Of a DNA stretch of 64,000 bases, positions 46,919 through 57,269 are shown piece after piece (the stretch's first letter is position 1; each line of letters begins with the position of its first letter). Origin of the DNA: Massilia sp. CFBP 13721 (GTDB lineage Bacteria; Pseudomonadota; Gammaproteobacteria; Burkholderiales; Burkholderiaceae_D). Below the pieces are notes generated by a model. It was given only the letters and a program-made list of their open reading frames with translations, was not told where the DNA came from and ran no database searches. Both the position numbers and the translations under genes were made by a program. The stretch covers positions 1 through 64,000 of the forward strand of contig NZ_JACYUY010000026.1 in NCBI RefSeq assembly GCF_014842025.1, given 5' to 3'.

Positions 46919-49281
46919 TACTTGCCCTCCCCTGCTTTTTCAACTGCTTTTTCAATGGAAATCGAACCGAACATCGCGCCCAGCGTGGCCGTTGCCGGAT
47001 GCGCGGCGGCGACGCGGACGACGTTCGCCGGCAGGCGCGCGTCGATGTCGGCGACCAGCAGCGCGCTGCCGTTGCCTTGCGTGACTTTCACCACGTCGCC
47101 GGCCTTCACGCCCAGCTTTTCAGCCAGCGCCTTCGGCAGGCGTGCCAGCGGCTGCTGGCCATCGGCCGTACGCAGCAGCGGTTCCGAACGGCGCGCGATG
47201 GCGTCGGCGAAATAGATCGGCACGTCGGCGATACGCTGCAGCGAACCGGACTCTTCACGGTCCGCCGCTGCGGCACGGTTGGCTGCCGACGGGGCCAGCT
47301 TGGCCACGTTGTTCAGCTTGCTGGAGTGATCGGTTACACCTTTACCCAGCGCTTCGTCGCGGATCGATTCGGCGGTGTCGTAGTCAAAACCTTGCAGGCC
47401 GAGCAGGTTGCCCAGCACGCGCAGCACTTTCCAGGCCGGACGGGTCTCGCCCAGCGGTTTCACCGTGCCGTTGAAGCTCTGTGCGCGGCCTTCGCAGTTC
47501 ACGAAGGTACCGGCGGTTTCGGTAAACGGCGAGATCGGCAGCAGCACGTCGGCATACTCGAAACCATGCTTGAACGGCGACATGGCGACGACCATCTCGG
47601 CGCCGGCCAGTGCGGCGACGGCTTGCTGCGGATTGGCCGCATCGAGTTCCGGTTCCGCGTTAAGCAGAACATAAGCCTTCTTCGGTACGCTGAACAAATC
47701 GGCATTGCTCGTGGCGCCCACCAGGTGGCCGCCGACCGTGTTCGCCGCTTCGACGAAATAACCGAACTTGGCGCCGGTGGCGTTGGCGATCCATTGCGCG
47801 GCGGCGTGGATCTGCGATGCCTGCGGATGGTGCGTCACGGCGTTACCGAGCAGGATCGCGCCCGGCACCTCGCCGTCGATCGCGCTAAGGGAAGCGGCGA
47901 TGGCTTTGGCCACGTCGCCGGCCTGCACGTTCTCGAAGCCGCTTGGCGCTGCGGTTTCCTTGGCGGCGGCAACGGCCGAGACCACTTCCGACAGCACGGC
48001 CAGCCAGTCAGCCGGCGCGGCGATGAGCTTGTTGGCGGTCGGGATCAGGTTGTCGTCATCAGCGCCGTGCAGGATCGACAGCTTGGCGCCGGCTTTCACA
48101 GCGGTACGCAGGCGGGTCGCGACCAGCGGGTGGTCCTTGCGCAGGAACGAACCGATCACGAAGGCACGTTTCAGGTTCGACAGCTCGGCGATCGGCATGC
48201 CCAGCCATGGCGTGACGGCACCGTCCAGCGCGAAATCGCTCTGGCGCAGGCGGAAGTCGACGGCGTTGACGCCGAAGCCGCGCATGGCTTTGTTCAGCAG
48301 GAACAGTTCTTCGACGGTCGAGTGCGCGGTGGCGACGGCGGCGATGCTGTCGGCGCCGTGCTCGTGACGGATGTTGCGCAGGCCGTGGGCGACGTATTCC
48401 AGCGCCGTCTGCCAGTCGGTCTCTTGCCACTGCCCGCCCTGCTTGATCATCGGATTGATCAGGCGGTCGGCATTGTCCAGCGCTTCGTACGAGAAGCGGT
48501 CCTTGTCGGACAGCCAGCATTCGTTGATGTGCTCGTTCTCGAGCGGCAGCACGCGCATCACTTTACCGCCCTTGACCTGGACGATCAGGTTGGTGCCGAG
48601 CGAGTCGTGCGGCGACACCGACTTGCGGCGCGACAGTTCCCATGGACGAGCGCTGTAGCGGAAAGGTTTACTAGTCAGCGCGCCGACCGGGCACAAGTCG
48701 ATCATGTTGCCCGACACTTCCGAGTCGACGGTCTTGCCGACGAAGGTCGTGATTTCCGAGTGCTCGCCGCGGCCCAGCATGCCGAATTCCATCACGCCGG
48801 CCACTTCCTGGCCGAAACGTACGCAACGGGTGCACTGGATGCAGCGCGCCATCTCTTCCATCGAGATCAGCGGGCCGGCTTCTTTCGGCGTGACCACGCG
48901 CTTTTCTTCGTTGTAGCGCGAATTGCTTTTACCGTAGCCGACGGCCAGGTCCTGCAGCTGGCATTCGCCGCCCTGGTCGCAGATCGGGCAATCGAGCGGG
49001 TGGTTAATCAGCAGGAATTCCATGACCGACTTCTGCGCCGCAACAGCCTTGTCGCTGTGGGTGCGCACGATCATGCCCGGCGACACTGGCGTGGCGCAGG
49101 CAGGCATCGGCTTCGGTGCTTTTTCCACTTCGACCAGGCACATGCGGCAGTTGGCGGCGATCGACAATTTCTTGTGATAGCAGAAGTGCGGAATGTAAGT
49201 TCCGAGTTTGTTTGCGGCGTCCATCACCATGGAACCTGGTGCGACTTCGACTTTTTTGCCGTCTAATTCAATTTCAACCAT
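46918..49281 (-). CDS. nuoG: NADH-quinone oxidoreductase subunit G
   Basis: 787 residues. The N-terminal 2Fe-2S (N1b) site uses Cys34, 45, 48 and 62. [18 protein letters not shown] and the [16 protein letters not shown] segment bind 4Fe-4S clusters; a molybdopterin-oxidoreductase-like body follows without cofactor motifs. It is the large peripheral subunit passing electrons from NuoF towards NuoI. Length is a little under the E. coli protein. It starts 21 nt after nuoF. Confidence 0.95.
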   Translation of the reverse strand: MVEIELDGKKVEVAPGSMVMDAANKLGTYIPHFCYHKKLSIAANCRMCLVEVEKAPKPMPACATPVSPGMIVRTHSDKAVAAQKSVMEFLLINHPLDCPICDQGGECQLQDLAVGYGKSNSRYNEEKRVVTPKEAGPLISMEEMARCIQCTRCVRFGQEVAGVMEFGMLGRGEHSEITTFVGKTVDSEVSGNMIDLCPVGALTSKPFRYSARPWELSRRKSVSPHDSLGTNLIVQVKGGKVMRVLPLENEHINECWLSDKDRFSYEALDNADRLINPMIKQGGQWQETDWQTALEYVAHGLRNIRHEHGADSIAAVATAHSTVEELFLLNKAMRGFGVNAVDFRLRQSDFALDGAVTPWLGMPIAELSNLKRAFVIGSFLRKDHPLVATRLRTAVKAGAKLSILHGADDDNLIPTANKLIAAPADWLAVLSEVVSAVAAAKETAAPSGFENVQAGDVAKAIAASLSAIDGEVPGAILLGNAVTHHPQASQIHAAAQWIANATGAKFGYFVEAANTVGGHLVGATSNADLFSVPKKAYVLLNAEPELDAANPQQAVAALAGAEMVVAMSPFKHGFEYADVLLPISPFTETAGTFVNCEGRAQSFNGTVKPLGETRPAWKVLRVLGNLLGLQGFDYDTAESIRDEALGKGVTDHSSKLNNVAKLAPSAANRAAAADREESGSLQRIADVPIYFADAIARRSEPLLRTADGQQPLARLPKALAEKLGVKAGDVVKVTQGNGSALLVADIDARLPANVVRVAAAHPATATLGAMFGSISIEKAVEKAGEGK

Positions 49282-49302
49282 TTGATCGTTACCTGACCTG
49301 GC

Positions 49303-50598
49303 TTAAAGGTATGCGGGCACTAGACACTGCTTGTGCTCGATGTGATGAATGAATTCCTCACGGAAGTTCTTGATCATGGCTTCGACCGGCATCGCGGCGG
49401 CTTCGCCGAGTGCGCAGATCGTGCGGCCCTTGATGTTGAACGCGACGTTGTTCAGGAGCTCGATGTCCTCCGGGCGGCCCTGGCCGTTTTCGATACGGTG
49501 CACCATGCGGTACAGCCAGCCGGTGCCTTCGCGGCACGGCGTGCACTGGCCGCACGACTCTTCGTAATAGAAGTAGGACAGGCGCAGCAGCGACTTGACC
49601 ATGCAGCGCGTTTCGTCCATGACGATGACGGCGCCCGAACCGAGCATCGATCCCGCTTTCGCGATCGAATCGTAGTCCATGTCCGTTTCCATCATGACTT
49701 CGCCACGGATCACCGGCGCCGACGAACCGCCTGGAATCACGGCCTTGATCTTCTTGCCACCGCGCATGCCGCCGGCCAGCTCGAGCAGCTTGGCGAACGG
49801 GGTGCCCAGCGGAATCTCGTAGTTGCCCGGACGCTCGACGTCGCCCGAGATCGAGAAGATCTTGGTGCCGCCGTTGTTCGGCTTGCCCATCGCCATGTAG
49901 TTTTCCGGGCCGACGTTCAGCAGGAACGGCACCGCGGCGAAGGTCTCGGTATTGTTGATCGTGGTCGGCTTGCCGTACAGGCCGAACGAGGCCGGGAACG
50001 GCGGCTTGAAGCGCGGCTGTCCCTTTTTACCCTCGAGCGACTCCAGCAGTGCGGTCTCTTCGCCGCAGATGTAGGCGCCGTAGCCGTGCGCGGCGTGCAA
50101 CTGGAAGTTGAACGTCGAACCCATGATGCCATCGCCCAGGAAACCGGCGGCGCGCGCCTCTTCCAGCGCTTCTTCGAAACGCAGGTATTCCTGGAAGATC
50201 TCGCCGTGGATGTAGTTGTAGCCCACGGTGATGCCCATCGCGTAGGCGCCGATGGCCATGCCTTCGATCAGCGCGTGCGGGTTGTAGCGAATGATGTCGC
50301 GGTCCTTGAACGTACCCGGCTCGCCTTCGTCGGTGTTGCAGACGAGGTATTTCTGGCCAGGGAACTGGCGCGGCATGAAGCTCCACTTCAGGCCGGTCGG
50401 GAAACCGGCGCCGCCGCGGCCGCGCAGGCCCGAGGCCTTCAGGTCGGCGATGACCTGTTCCTGGGTGACGCCACCCTCGAGGATACGGCGCAGGGCCGAA
50501 TAGCCGCCGCGCTTGACGTAGTCTTCCAGGTGCCAGTTTTCGCCGTTCAGATCCTTCAGGATCAGCGGATTGATGTGACGGTCGTGCAGGCTGGTCAT
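49303..50598 (-). CDS. nuoF: NADH-quinone oxidoreductase subunit F
   Basis: 431 residues. It binds NADH and FMN, and cluster N3. [16 protein letters not shown] is the NADH/FMN glycine-rich motif (about 62-78) and [16 protein letters not shown] carries three of the Cys ligands of N3, with a fourth Cys in [14 protein letters not shown]. It is the electron entry site of complex I. Its start and the nuoE stop share position 50598. Confidence 0.96.
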   Translation of the reverse strand: MTSLHDRHINPLILKDLNGENWHLEDYVKRGGYSALRRILEGGVTQEQVIADLKASGLRGRGGAGFPTGLKWSFMPRQFPGQKYLVCNTDEGEPGTFKDRDIIRYNPHALIEGMAIGAYAMGITVGYNYIHGEIFQEYLRFEEALEEARAAGFLGDGIMGSTFNFQLHAAHGYGAYICGEETALLESLEGKKGQPRFKPPFPASFGLYGKPTTINNTETFAAVPFLLNVGPENYMAMGKPNNGGTKIFSISGDVERPGNYEIPLGTPFAKLLELAGGMRGGKKIKAVIPGGSSAPVIRGEVMMETDMDYDSIAKAGSMLGSGAVIVMDETRCMVKSLLRLSYFYYEESCGQCTPCREGTGWLYRMVHRIENGQGRPEDIELLNNVAFNIKGRTICALGEAAAMPVEAMIKNFREEFIHHIEHKQCLVPAYL

Positions 50599-51083
50599 TA
50601 CTTGATTTCCTTCAGTTCATCCACCAGGGCGTCGATCTTGTCGTTGCTCATGAACGAGCACATGCGGTGGTTATTCACCAGCATGACCGGCGCATCGCCG
50701 CAGGCGCCCATGCACTCGCCCTCTAACACGGTGAACTGGCCGTCTTCGGTGGTGCCGCGGAACTCGACGCCGAGCTTGTGCATCAGGTGGTGGGCGGCAC
50801 GCTCGCCGCCGGACAAGGCGCACGGCAGGTTGGTGCACACGGTGATCTTGTGCTTGCCGACCGGGCGGGTGTTGTACATGTTGTAGAAGGTCGCCACTTC
50901 CTGCACGGCGATGGCCGGCATGCCGATGTAGTCGGCGACTTCCTGCATGGTATCGGGCGACAGCCAGCCCAGTTCGACCTGGGCGTGGGCCAGCGCGGCC
51001 ATCACGGCCGATTGACGCTGGTCCGCCGGGTACTTGCCCAGCTCGCGGTCGATTTTTTTATAGCACTGCTCGGATAACAACAT
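50598..51083 (-). CDS. nuoE: NADH-quinone oxidoreductase subunit E
   Basis: 161 residues, thioredoxin-like fold. The 2Fe-2S cluster N1a is ligated by Cys83, 88, 124 and 128 ([21 protein letters not shown]). Together with NuoF it forms the NADH dehydrogenase module. The ATG at 51083 avoids overlap with nuoD (stop at 51103); an in-frame ATG at 51113 would overlap it. Confidence 0.95.
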   Translation of the reverse strand: MLLSEQCYKKIDRELGKYPADQRQSAVMAALAHAQVELGWLSPDTMQEVADYIGMPAIAVQEVATFYNMYNTRPVGKHKITVCTNLPCALSGGERAAHHLMHKLGVEFRGTTEDGQFTVLEGECMGACGDAPVMLVNNHRMCSFMSNDKIDALVDELKEIK

Positions 51084-51102
51084 AATCTTTCTGCCTTTGA
51101 AC

Positions 51103-52356
51103 TTATCGGTCAATGGAACCGAAAACGATGTCCTGGGTGCCGATGATCGTGACGGCGTCGGCGATCATGTGGCCACGCGCCATCTCGTCCAGGCTCTGCA
51201 GGTGGGCATAGTCGGGGGTGCGGATCTTCAGGCGGTATGGCTTGTTGGCGCCGTCGGAAACGATATAGATGCCGAACTCGCCCTTCGGGTGCTCGACCGC
51301 GGCATACGCCTCGCCCGGCGGGACGTGGAAGCCTTCGGTGAACAGCTTGAAGTGGTGAATCAAGGACTCCATGTTCGACTTCATCTCTTCGCGTGCAGGC
51401 GGGACGATCTTGTGATTATCGATCATCACCGGGCCCTGGTTCACGCGCAGCCAGGCGATGCACTGCTTGATGATGCGGTTCGACTGGCGCATCTCTTCCA
51501 TGCGGACCAGGTAGCGGTCGTAGGAGTCGCCGTTGGTGCCAACCGGGATGTCGAAGTCGAGCTTGTCGTACACGGCGTACGGCTGCGTCTTGCGCAAGTC
51601 CCAGGCCACGCCCGAACCGCGCAGCATGGCGCCGGTGAAGCCCATCGCTTTCGCGTCTTCCGGCGACACCACGCCGATGCCGACGGTACGCTGCTTCCAG
51701 ATACGGTTATCGGTCAGCAGGGTTTCGTATTCGTCCACGTAGCCGTCGAAACGCTTCGTAAACGACTCGATGAAGTCCAGCACCGAACCCTGGCGGTCTT
51801 CGTTCAGGGCATCGATCGCCTTCTTGCTGCGGATGATCGATTCCTTGTGCTTCGGCATGAAGTCCGGCAGGTCGCGATACACGCCGCCCGGGCGGTAGTA
51901 GGCCGCGTGCATGCGCGCGCCCGACACCGCCTCGTAGACGTCGAACAGGTCTTCGCGGTCGCGGAAGGCGTACAGGAACGGACCCATGGCGCCGATGTCG
52001 AGCGCGTGTGCGCCGAGCCACATCAGGTGGTTCAGCAGGCGCGTGATCTCGTCGAACATGACGCGGATGTACTGCGCGCGCACCGGCGCTTCGACGCCGA
52101 GCAGCTTTTCGACGGCCAGCACGTAGCCGTGCTCGTTGCACATCATCGACACGTAGTCGAGGCGATCCATGTACGGCACCGACTGCAGGTAGGTGCGCGT
52201 TTCGGCCAGCTTCTCGGTGCCGCGGTGCAGCAGGCCGATGTGCGGGTCGGCGCGCTGGATCACTTCGCCGTCGAGTTCAAGCACGAGGCGCAGCACGCCG
52301 TGCGCTGCCGGGTGCTGCGGACCAAAGTTCAGGGTGTAATTCTTAAGCTCAGCCAT
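51103..52356 (-). CDS. nuoD: NADH-quinone oxidoreductase subunit D
   Basis: 417 residues, 49-kDa type. [21 protein letters not shown] near the N-terminus holds the conserved His of the quinone site, and the family's [22 protein letters not shown] ends it. It shapes the quinone pocket with NuoB. Separate nuoC and nuoD, not the fused nuoCD of E. coli. Start shared with the nuoC stop at 52356. Confidence 0.96.
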   Translation of the reverse strand: MAELKNYTLNFGPQHPAAHGVLRLVLELDGEVIQRADPHIGLLHRGTEKLAETRTYLQSVPYMDRLDYVSMMCNEHGYVLAVEKLLGVEAPVRAQYIRVMFDEITRLLNHLMWLGAHALDIGAMGPFLYAFRDREDLFDVYEAVSGARMHAAYYRPGGVYRDLPDFMPKHKESIIRSKKAIDALNEDRQGSVLDFIESFTKRFDGYVDEYETLLTDNRIWKQRTVGIGVVSPEDAKAMGFTGAMLRGSGVAWDLRKTQPYAVYDKLDFDIPVGTNGDSYDRYLVRMEEMRQSNRIIKQCIAWLRVNQGPVMIDNHKIVPPAREEMKSNMESLIHHFKLFTEGFHVPPGEAYAAVEHPKGEFGIYIVSDGANKPYRLKIRTPDYAHLQSLDEMARGHMIADAVTIIGTQDIVFGSIDR

Positions 52357-52949
52357 TATTTCATCCCGTAGGTTTCTTCGCGGATCACGCGCGGGATGTT
52401 CTCACGCGGCTCGATCGTCACGGGTTGGTAGATCACGCGCTTCTGCTCGGGGTCGTAGCGCATTTCGACATAGCCCGAAATCGGGAAGTCCTTGCGGAAC
52501 GGGTGGCCGATGAAGCCGTAGTCGGTCAGGATGCGGCGCAGGTCACCGTGTCCGTCGAACAGGATGCCGTACAGGTCGAAGGCTTCGCGCTCGTACCAGT
52601 TGGCGGCGCGCCAGATCGACGTGATCGATTCCACGATCGGCATTTCGTCGTCGGGGGCGAAGACGCGCACGCGCACGCGCCAGTTATTCGCCAGCGACAG
52701 CAGGTGGGTGGTGACCGCGTAGCGCGGGCCGTCCCAGGTGCCTTCCCCATATTGGGAGTAATCGACGCCGCACAAGTCGATCATTTCTTCGAATGCGAGC
52801 GACGGGTCGTCGCGCAGGGTCTGCATCGCCTTGAGGTAATCGGCGGCCTTGACCACCACGGTCACTTCGCCGAGCGCTGCCGAAATGGCGGCGCCCTCGC
52901 CGAGTGCTTTTTCCAGGGCGAGTTGGAGGACTTCGAGTTTTGTCGTCAT
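52356..52949 (-). CDS. nuoC: NADH-quinone oxidoreductase subunit C
   Basis: 197 residues, 30-kDa subunit. The signature [44 protein letters not shown] is complete. It has no cofactor and supports the NuoD/NuoB contact. ATG at 52949, 19 nt after nuoB. Confidence 0.95.
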   Translation of the reverse strand: MTTKLEVLQLALEKALGEGAAISAALGEVTVVVKAADYLKAMQTLRDDPSLAFEEMIDLCGVDYSQYGEGTWDGPRYAVTTHLLSLANNWRVRVRVFAPDDEMPIVESITSIWRAANWYEREAFDLYGILFDGHGDLRRILTDYGFIGHPFRKDFPISGYVEMRYDPEQKRVIYQPVTIEPRENIPRVIREETYGMK

Positions 52950-52967
52950 GGTGTTTCCGGCAGTGTA

Positions 52968-53447
52968 TTAACGCGCGATCGTGTTGGTGCGCTTGATCTT
53001 GTTCTGCAACTGCATGATGCCGTACAGCAGCGCTTCCGCCGTCGGCGGGCAGCCCGGCACGTAGACGTCGACCGGTACGATGCGGTCGCAGCCGCGCACC
53101 ACCGAGTACGAGTAGTGGTAGTAGCCGCCGCCGTTGGCGCAGGAACCCATCGAGATAACCCAGCGCGGCTCGGCCATCTGGTCGTAGACCTTGCGCAGTG
53201 CCGGCGCCATCTTGTTGCACAGCGTGCCGGCCACGATCATCACGTCGGACTGGCGTGGCGATGGACGGAACACAATGCCGAAGCGGTCGAGGTCATAGCG
53301 GGCTGCGCCCACATGCATCATCTCGACCGCGCAACAGGCCAGGCCAAACGTCATCGGGAACATCGATCCCGTGCGCGCCCAGTTGATCAGCTTATCGGCT
53401 GTGGTGGTAATGAAACCTTCGTTTAGAACGCCTTCATGAATAGCCAT
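52968..53447 (-). CDS. nuoB: NADH-quinone oxidoreductase subunit B
   Basis: 159 residues. It binds the terminal cluster N2 through Cys38, Cys39, Cys103 and Cys133 ([40 protein letters not shown]). It donates electrons to quinone. It starts 3 nt after nuoA. Confidence 0.96.
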   Translation of the reverse strand: MAIHEGVLNEGFITTTADKLINWARTGSMFPMTFGLACCAVEMMHVGAARYDLDRFGIVFRPSPRQSDVMIVAGTLCNKMAPALRKVYDQMAEPRWVISMGSCANGGGYYHYSYSVVRGCDRIVPVDVYVPGCPPTAEALLYGIMQLQNKIKRTNTIAR

Positions 53448-53450
53448 GGC

Positions 53451-53810
53451 TTATTCCCAATCAAGGGCACCTTTCTTCCAGATGTACCAGAAACCAACCA
53501 CGAACTCGGCAATGAACACCATCATCGTGATGAAGCCGGTCCAGCCCAGTTCGCGCATGGAGACGCCCCATGGGAAGAAGAATGCCGTTTCCAGATCAAA
53601 CAAAATAAAGAGAATCGCGACCAGATAGTAACGGACGTCGAATTTCATGCGCGCGTCTTCGAAAGCTTCGAAGCCGCATTCATAAGGGGAGAGCTTGGCA
53701 GCATCGGGCCGTTGCGGTCCGAGCAGATACCCGAGCACCTGGGGTGCGACGCCGACACCGACGCCAATCAGGATGAAGAGAAGAACGGGGAAATAATTTT
53801 CGAGGTTCAC
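53451..53810 (-). CDS. nuoA: NADH-quinone oxidoreductase subunit A
   Basis: 119 residues, three membrane helices. [39 protein letters not shown] contains the family signature with the loop Cys. A GTG at 53810 gives the usual N-terminus [17 protein letters not shown]; the ORF reaches further upstream but that part does not look like NuoA. First gene of the nuo run; no clear promoter was found in the 107 nt between the tRNA terminator and this start. Confidence 0.93.
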   Translation of the reverse strand: MNLENYFPVLLFILIGVGVGVAPQVLGYLLGPQRPDAAKLSPYECGFEAFEDARMKFDVRYYLVAILFILFDLETAFFFPWGVSMRELGWTGFITMMVFIAEFVVGFWYIWKKGALDWE

Positions 53811-53917
53811 GATGGAGCCTATTTTGAACGATCGGGTTAATGAAACCACTGCATGCCTGCAGCGCCGTATCGCGCAATCCTGGCCACTGTCACCAGGACC
53901 GTACGACTGATCCTCGT

Positions 53918-53968
53918 AAAAAAAGCCAGCTCAGGCACGAGAGCAATCGCTCGTTTGCCCTTGCTGGC
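53918..53968 (-). terminator. Terminator after tRNA-Leu
   Basis: On the minus strand GCCAGC (53968-53963) pairs with GCTGGC (53930-53925), enclosing a second hairpin with GGCA/TGCC and CGAG/CTCG arms, and is followed by seven T residues (53924-53918). It starts 14 nt after the tRNA CCA end and separates the tRNA from nuoA. Confidence 0.85.
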
Positions 53969-53981
53969 TTTTTCTGTATCT

Positions 53982-54066
53982 TGGTGCCGACGGCGAGACT
54001 CGAACTCGCACAGCTTGCGCCACTACCCCCTCAAGATAGCGTGTCTACCAATTTCACCACGTCGGC
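53982..54066 (-). tRNA. tRNA-Leu (anticodon GAG)
   Basis: 85 nt including an encoded CCA. Acceptor arms GCCGACG (54066-54060) and CGTCGGC (53992-53986) pair fully with discriminator A. The D-arm reads GTGAAATTGGTAGACAC, the anticodon arm CTATC-TTGAGGG-GGTAG gives anticodon GAG, there is a long variable arm (class II), and the T-arm has GTTCGAGTC. It decodes CTC/CTT. Confidence 0.96.
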
Positions 54067-54077
54067 TGGAGACCAGT

Positions 54078-54107
54078 ATTCTACCCTGCTTTAGCACCCT
54101 TTTTCAA
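54078..54107 (-). promoter_or_regulatory. tRNA-Leu promoter
   Basis: TTGAAA (54107-54102) and TAGAAT (54083-54078) on the minus strand are 18 nt apart, each 5/6 to consensus. The transcript would start about 5 nt before the tRNA. Confidence 0.65.
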
Positions 54108-54283
54108 TGCTCAAATTGAGCCATCGCAAGGAAAAACAAGGAATTTCTCAAACTTTCCTTCGTTATGCCTTTGAAAACATGGCGAAAGAGGCATGAGGAC
54201 CGGATAAATGCCCTGGTCAGGTAAATACCGGCTGTACTACGAGGACCTGCAGCAGCCTTGCGGCCGCTTTACTGCCAGAGACC

Positions 54284-54391
54284 GTAGGGTGGACGGCTCT
54301 GCCGTCCACGCGTTCAACACACGCTAGTGCATCGAAACGCCCCCACCAGCCTGTTGACTGCACGCGTGGACGGGAAATCAGTCCACCCTAC
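54284..54391. repeat. GTAG-headed REP/BIME-like element 6 (complete pair)
   Basis: GTAGGGTGGACGGCTCTGCCGTCCACGCG starts at 54284 and CGCGTGGACGGGAAATCAGTCCACCCTAC ends at 54391. It begins about 215 nt upstream of the tRNA and ends 8 nt from the secG stop. In the right half the stem is GGAC..GTCC with some mismatch. Confidence 0.75.
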
Positions 54392-54399
54392 AATGACAA

Positions 54400-54882
54400 T
54401 TACTTGGCCGGACCCGGTTCCGACTGCGCAGGCGGCGCCGGCGACACCGTCGCGGGCACCGTCTCGGCAGGACCAGCCGGCGGCACGTCGACAGCCGGCG
54501 CCGTCGGCACGCCCGCGGTCGGGGCAAGCGCTTCAGGCGCAGTGGTCGTGGCCGGCACGTTCGCGCCGGCATTCGCAGGCACGCCATTGGCCGGCGCCGC
54601 CATCCGTTCCATCACGCCGCCGCTTGGCGCCGCGCTTGGGGTACGGTTGTTGCTCATGTACGCCAGCGACAGGGTCGAAGCGAAGAAGATGGCGGCCGCC
54701 ACCGCGGTCGACTTCGACAGGAAGTTCGACGAACCGCTGGCGCCGAACAGGCTACCCGAGGCGCCGGAACCGAAAGCGGCGCCCATGTCGGCGCCCTTAC
54801 CGTGCTGCAGCAGGACCAGGGCAATGATTGCCAGTGCGGAGATAACCTGCACGACAACAACAAGATTGAACATCACGCTCAT
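54400..54882 (-). CDS. secG: Preprotein translocase subunit SecG
   Basis: 160 residues. Two membrane helices flank the conserved LVLLQHGKGADMGAAFGSGASGSLFGASGSSNFLSK segment, followed by a long Pro/Ala/Thr-rich C-terminal tail (about 85-160) that most SecG proteins lack or have shorter. It assists SecYE in protein export at the inner membrane. Gene order tpiA-secG-tRNA-Leu-nuoA is the common beta-proteobacterial one. Confidence 0.95.
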   Translation of the reverse strand: MSVMFNLVVVVQVISALAIIALVLLQHGKGADMGAAFGSGASGSLFGASGSSNFLSKSTAVAAAIFFASTLSLAYMSNNRTPSAAPSGGVMERMAAPANGVPANAGANVPATTTAPEALAPTAGVPTAPAVDVPPAGPAETVPATVSPAPPAQSEPGPAK

Positions 54883-54958
54883 ACCAATTCCATTCCAAGT
54901 TTAACTACGTTGCAAATACTGAATTTCTGAATCAGGTGCTTGGTGGCACCGGGCGACT

Positions 54959-55720
54959 TCAGGCCGCCGCTTCCGCCGCGCCGATGATCGCCAGGAAGTC
55001 GGCCGCCTTGAGCGCCGCGCCGCCGATCAGGCCGCCGTCGATGTCAGGCTGCGCCAGCAGTTCGACCGCGTTATCCGGCTTCATGCTGCCGCCGTACAGG
55101 ATCGCGACTTTTTCACTCGCCGCCGCGCTGCGTTCGCGCAGCTGGCTGCGCAATTGCGCATGCACTTCCTGCGCCATCGCCGGCGTGGCCGTCTTGCCGG
55201 TGCCGATCGCCCAGACAGGTTCGTAGGCGACCACGATACGCGCGATGGCGTCGTCGTCAAGCAGTTCCAGCACGGCAGACATTTGTTTGCCGACTACAAC
55301 ATTTGTTTGTCCCGCTTCGCGCTCGTCGAGCGTTTCGCCCACGCAGACGATCGGGGTCAGGCCGGCGTTCAATGCCGCCAGGGCCTTGTGCGCCACGTGC
55401 TCGCTCGTCTCGCCATGGTAGGCGCGGCGTTCCGAGTGGCCGACGATCGCGTAGCGGCAGCCGAACTCGGCCAGCATCGACGCGGCGACTTCGCCGGTGT
55501 AGGCGCCGCTCGCATGGAGCGACACGTCCTGCGCGCCCCAGGCCAGCGGCGTGCCGGCCAGCGCATCGGCGCATTGCTGCAGGTAGGGCGCCGGCACGCA
55601 CACGGCGGCGTTTGCCTTCGCAATACTGCCCAGACCGTCAACAATGCCGCCGAGCAGCGTCGCGTTATTCGCGCGGCTGCCATTCATTTTCCAGTTACCT
55701 ACAACGAGTTTGGGACGCAT
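54959..55720 (-). CDS. tpiA: Triosephosphate isomerase
   Basis: 253 residues, TIM barrel. Interconverts dihydroxyacetone phosphate and glyceraldehyde 3-phosphate. Lys11 in NWKMNG, the electrophile His95 in IVGHSERR, and the base Glu167 in [14 protein letters not shown] are all present, as is [10 protein letters not shown]. The gene lies just upstream of secG and is probably co-transcribed with it. Confidence 0.97.
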   Translation of the reverse strand: MRPKLVVGNWKMNGSRANNATLLGGIVDGLGSIAKANAAVCVPAPYLQQCADALAGTPLAWGAQDVSLHASGAYTGEVAASMLAEFGCRYAIVGHSERRAYHGETSEHVAHKALAALNAGLTPIVCVGETLDEREAGQTNVVVGKQMSAVLELLDDDAIARIVVAYEPVWAIGTGKTATPAMAQEVHAQLRSQLRERSAAASEKVAILYGGSMKPDNAVELLAQPDIDGGLIGGAALKAADFLAIIGAAEAAA

Positions 55721-55746
55721 ATTACCCCACAGTCAAATAACCCGCT

Positions 55747-55775
55747 ATTCTAGCTGCCGTTCATGAGCGGGTCAA
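55747..55775 (-). promoter_or_regulatory. tpiA promoter
   Basis: TTGACC (55775-55770) and TAGAAT (55752-55747) on the minus strand with exactly 17 nt between, each 5/6 to the sigma-70 consensus; about 27 nt before the ATG. Confidence 0.7.
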
Positions 55776-55827
55776 ACAATGGCTGGGCTGGCGTGTTGAA
55801 AAGAGGTCAATGGAATTCGATGGTGTT

Positions 55828-55922
55828 GTAGGGTGGGCACTCGTGCCCACGCGGTCTTACTATATGCATATGGCAGAGCATTCGTCAGTTGAACGCGTGG
55901 GCGGAGGACCAGCCCACCTTAC
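55828..55922. repeat. GTAG-headed REP/BIME-like element 7 (pair)
   Basis: GTAGGGTGGGCACTCGTGCCCACGCGG starts at 55828 and CGCGTGGGCGGAGGACCAGCCCACCTTAC ends at 55922. Left stem is GGGCAC/GTGCCC; the right end is CCACCTTAC in place of CCACCCTAC. Confidence 0.7.
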
Positions 55923-55973
55923 AGGTCTGATCCTAACGGCTAGCAAGTTCGACCGATAAGACTTGCATGAGAT

Positions 55974-56008
55974 GTAAGGTGGGCGGGTCTCCCGCCCACG
56001 CGTTCAAG
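55974..56008. repeat. GTAG-like REP element 8 (single left half)
   Basis: GTAAGGTGGGCGGGTCTCCCGCCCACGCGTTCAA. Its first bases GTAAGGTGG are the exact complement of the CCACCTTAC end of the previous element, so this half and the right half of element 7 carry the same variant. It ends 21 nt from the stop of the next gene. Confidence 0.65.
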
Positions 56009-56028
56009 CAGCGCCAGCGCAGCCGTGC

Positions 56029-57009
56029 TTACACCACCGTGAGTACGATCTTCCCCACATGCGTACTCGACTCCATCAGCGCATGCGCCGCAGCCGCCTC
56101 CTCCAGCGGGAAGGTTTTATAGATCACCGGCTTCACCTTCCCCGCCTCCAGAAAGGGCCACACCCGCTCGCGCAGCTTGTTCGCGATCTCTCCCTTGAAG
56201 GCAACCGGCCGCGGCCGCAGCGTCGAACCGCTGATGGTCAAACGCCGCCGCAGCACCTGACCCAGGTCGACGTTCGCCTTGGCCCCACCCAGCAGCGCGA
56301 TCAGCGCAATGCGCCCATCGTCCGCCAGGCAATCGATCTCGCGCGCCACGTAATCGCCGGCGACCATGTCCAGCACCACGTCGACGCCGCGTCCGCCGGT
56401 CAATTCCTTCACAACAGCGACGAAATCCTCGTCGCGGTAATTGATGCCGCGCTCGGCGCCGAGTTGCTCGCAGGCGCGGCATTTGTCGGCGCTGCCGGCG
56501 GTGGCGAACACGCGGTGGCCCAGGGCGGTGGCCAGCTGGATCGCGGTCACGCCGATGCCGGAAGTGCCGCCCTGCACCAGCAGCGTCTCGCCCTCGCTCA
56601 ACTGGGCACGGTCGAACACGTTGGTCCAGACGGTGAAAAAGGTTTCCGGCAGCGATGCCGCCTCGACCATGCTCAAGCCGGCAGGCACCGGCAGGCATTG
56701 CGCCAGCGGCGCCGCGCAGTACTCGGCATAGCCGCCGCCCTGCACCAGCGCGCACACCATGTCGCCTTTTGAAAAACCGCTATCGCCCAGGTCGCCGTCG
56801 ACGATCTCGCCCGCCACTTCCAGTCCCGGCAGGTCGGATGCGCCCGGCGGCACCGGATAGTTGCCCTGGCGCTGGAACACGTCCGGCCGGTTGATGCCGG
56901 CGGCGTGGACCTTGATCAGCACCTCGCCCACTTTCAGTTCCGGCGTTGGCCGCTCGCACGGCTGCAATACCTCGGGTTTGCCCGGCTTGGTGATTTCGAT
57001 CGCGCGCAT
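56029..57009 (-). CDS. NAD(P)H quinone oxidoreductase, PIG3 type
   Basis: 326 residues, zinc-free medium-chain dehydrogenase. GTSGIGVTAIQLATALGHRVFATAGS is the NADPH-binding Rossmann motif (about 149-174); HAAGINRPDVFQRQGNYPVPPGASDLPGLEVAGEI and GRIALIALLGG are typical of the PIG3/quinone oxidoreductase group. It reduces quinones with NADPH in the cytoplasm. The gene stands alone. Confidence 0.92.
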   Translation of the reverse strand: MRAIEITKPGKPEVLQPCERPTPELKVGEVLIKVHAAGINRPDVFQRQGNYPVPPGASDLPGLEVAGEIVDGDLGDSGFSKGDMVCALVQGGGYAEYCAAPLAQCLPVPAGLSMVEAASLPETFFTVWTNVFDRAQLSEGETLLVQGGTSGIGVTAIQLATALGHRVFATAGSADKCRACEQLGAERGINYRDEDFVAVVKELTGGRGVDVVLDMVAGDYVAREIDCLADDGRIALIALLGGAKANVDLGQVLRRRLTISGSTLRPRPVAFKGEIANKLRERVWPFLEAGKVKPVIYKTFPLEEAAAAHALMESSTHVGKIVLTVV

Positions 57010-57269
57010 GGTTCGGCCTCCATTGAGAAAACAATCATTGTACGGCAGCGTTATCAGCCGTGTTTTTGTTGCTCTTTGGCGAAGCTATTTCCTATTGCTG
57101 TGCTCAAACGCAAACAAATTCTCTAATGCATGAGCTTTTTGGGGAACTTTAGAGCTGGCACAACGAACGCGTCCGTAACCATCTTGCGAGTCCTACCCCC
57201 GCCGCATAGATTGGAGGGCACGAGCTCAGCCACACGAGCCGTTTCCGCCCACTACCGAAGGAGCACATC

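Noticed and set aside
53811-53917. nuoA promoter (GTGACA with GATACG at 16 nt)
   Set aside because: The -10 match is only 3/6 and no other pair is better, so no promoter is listed.
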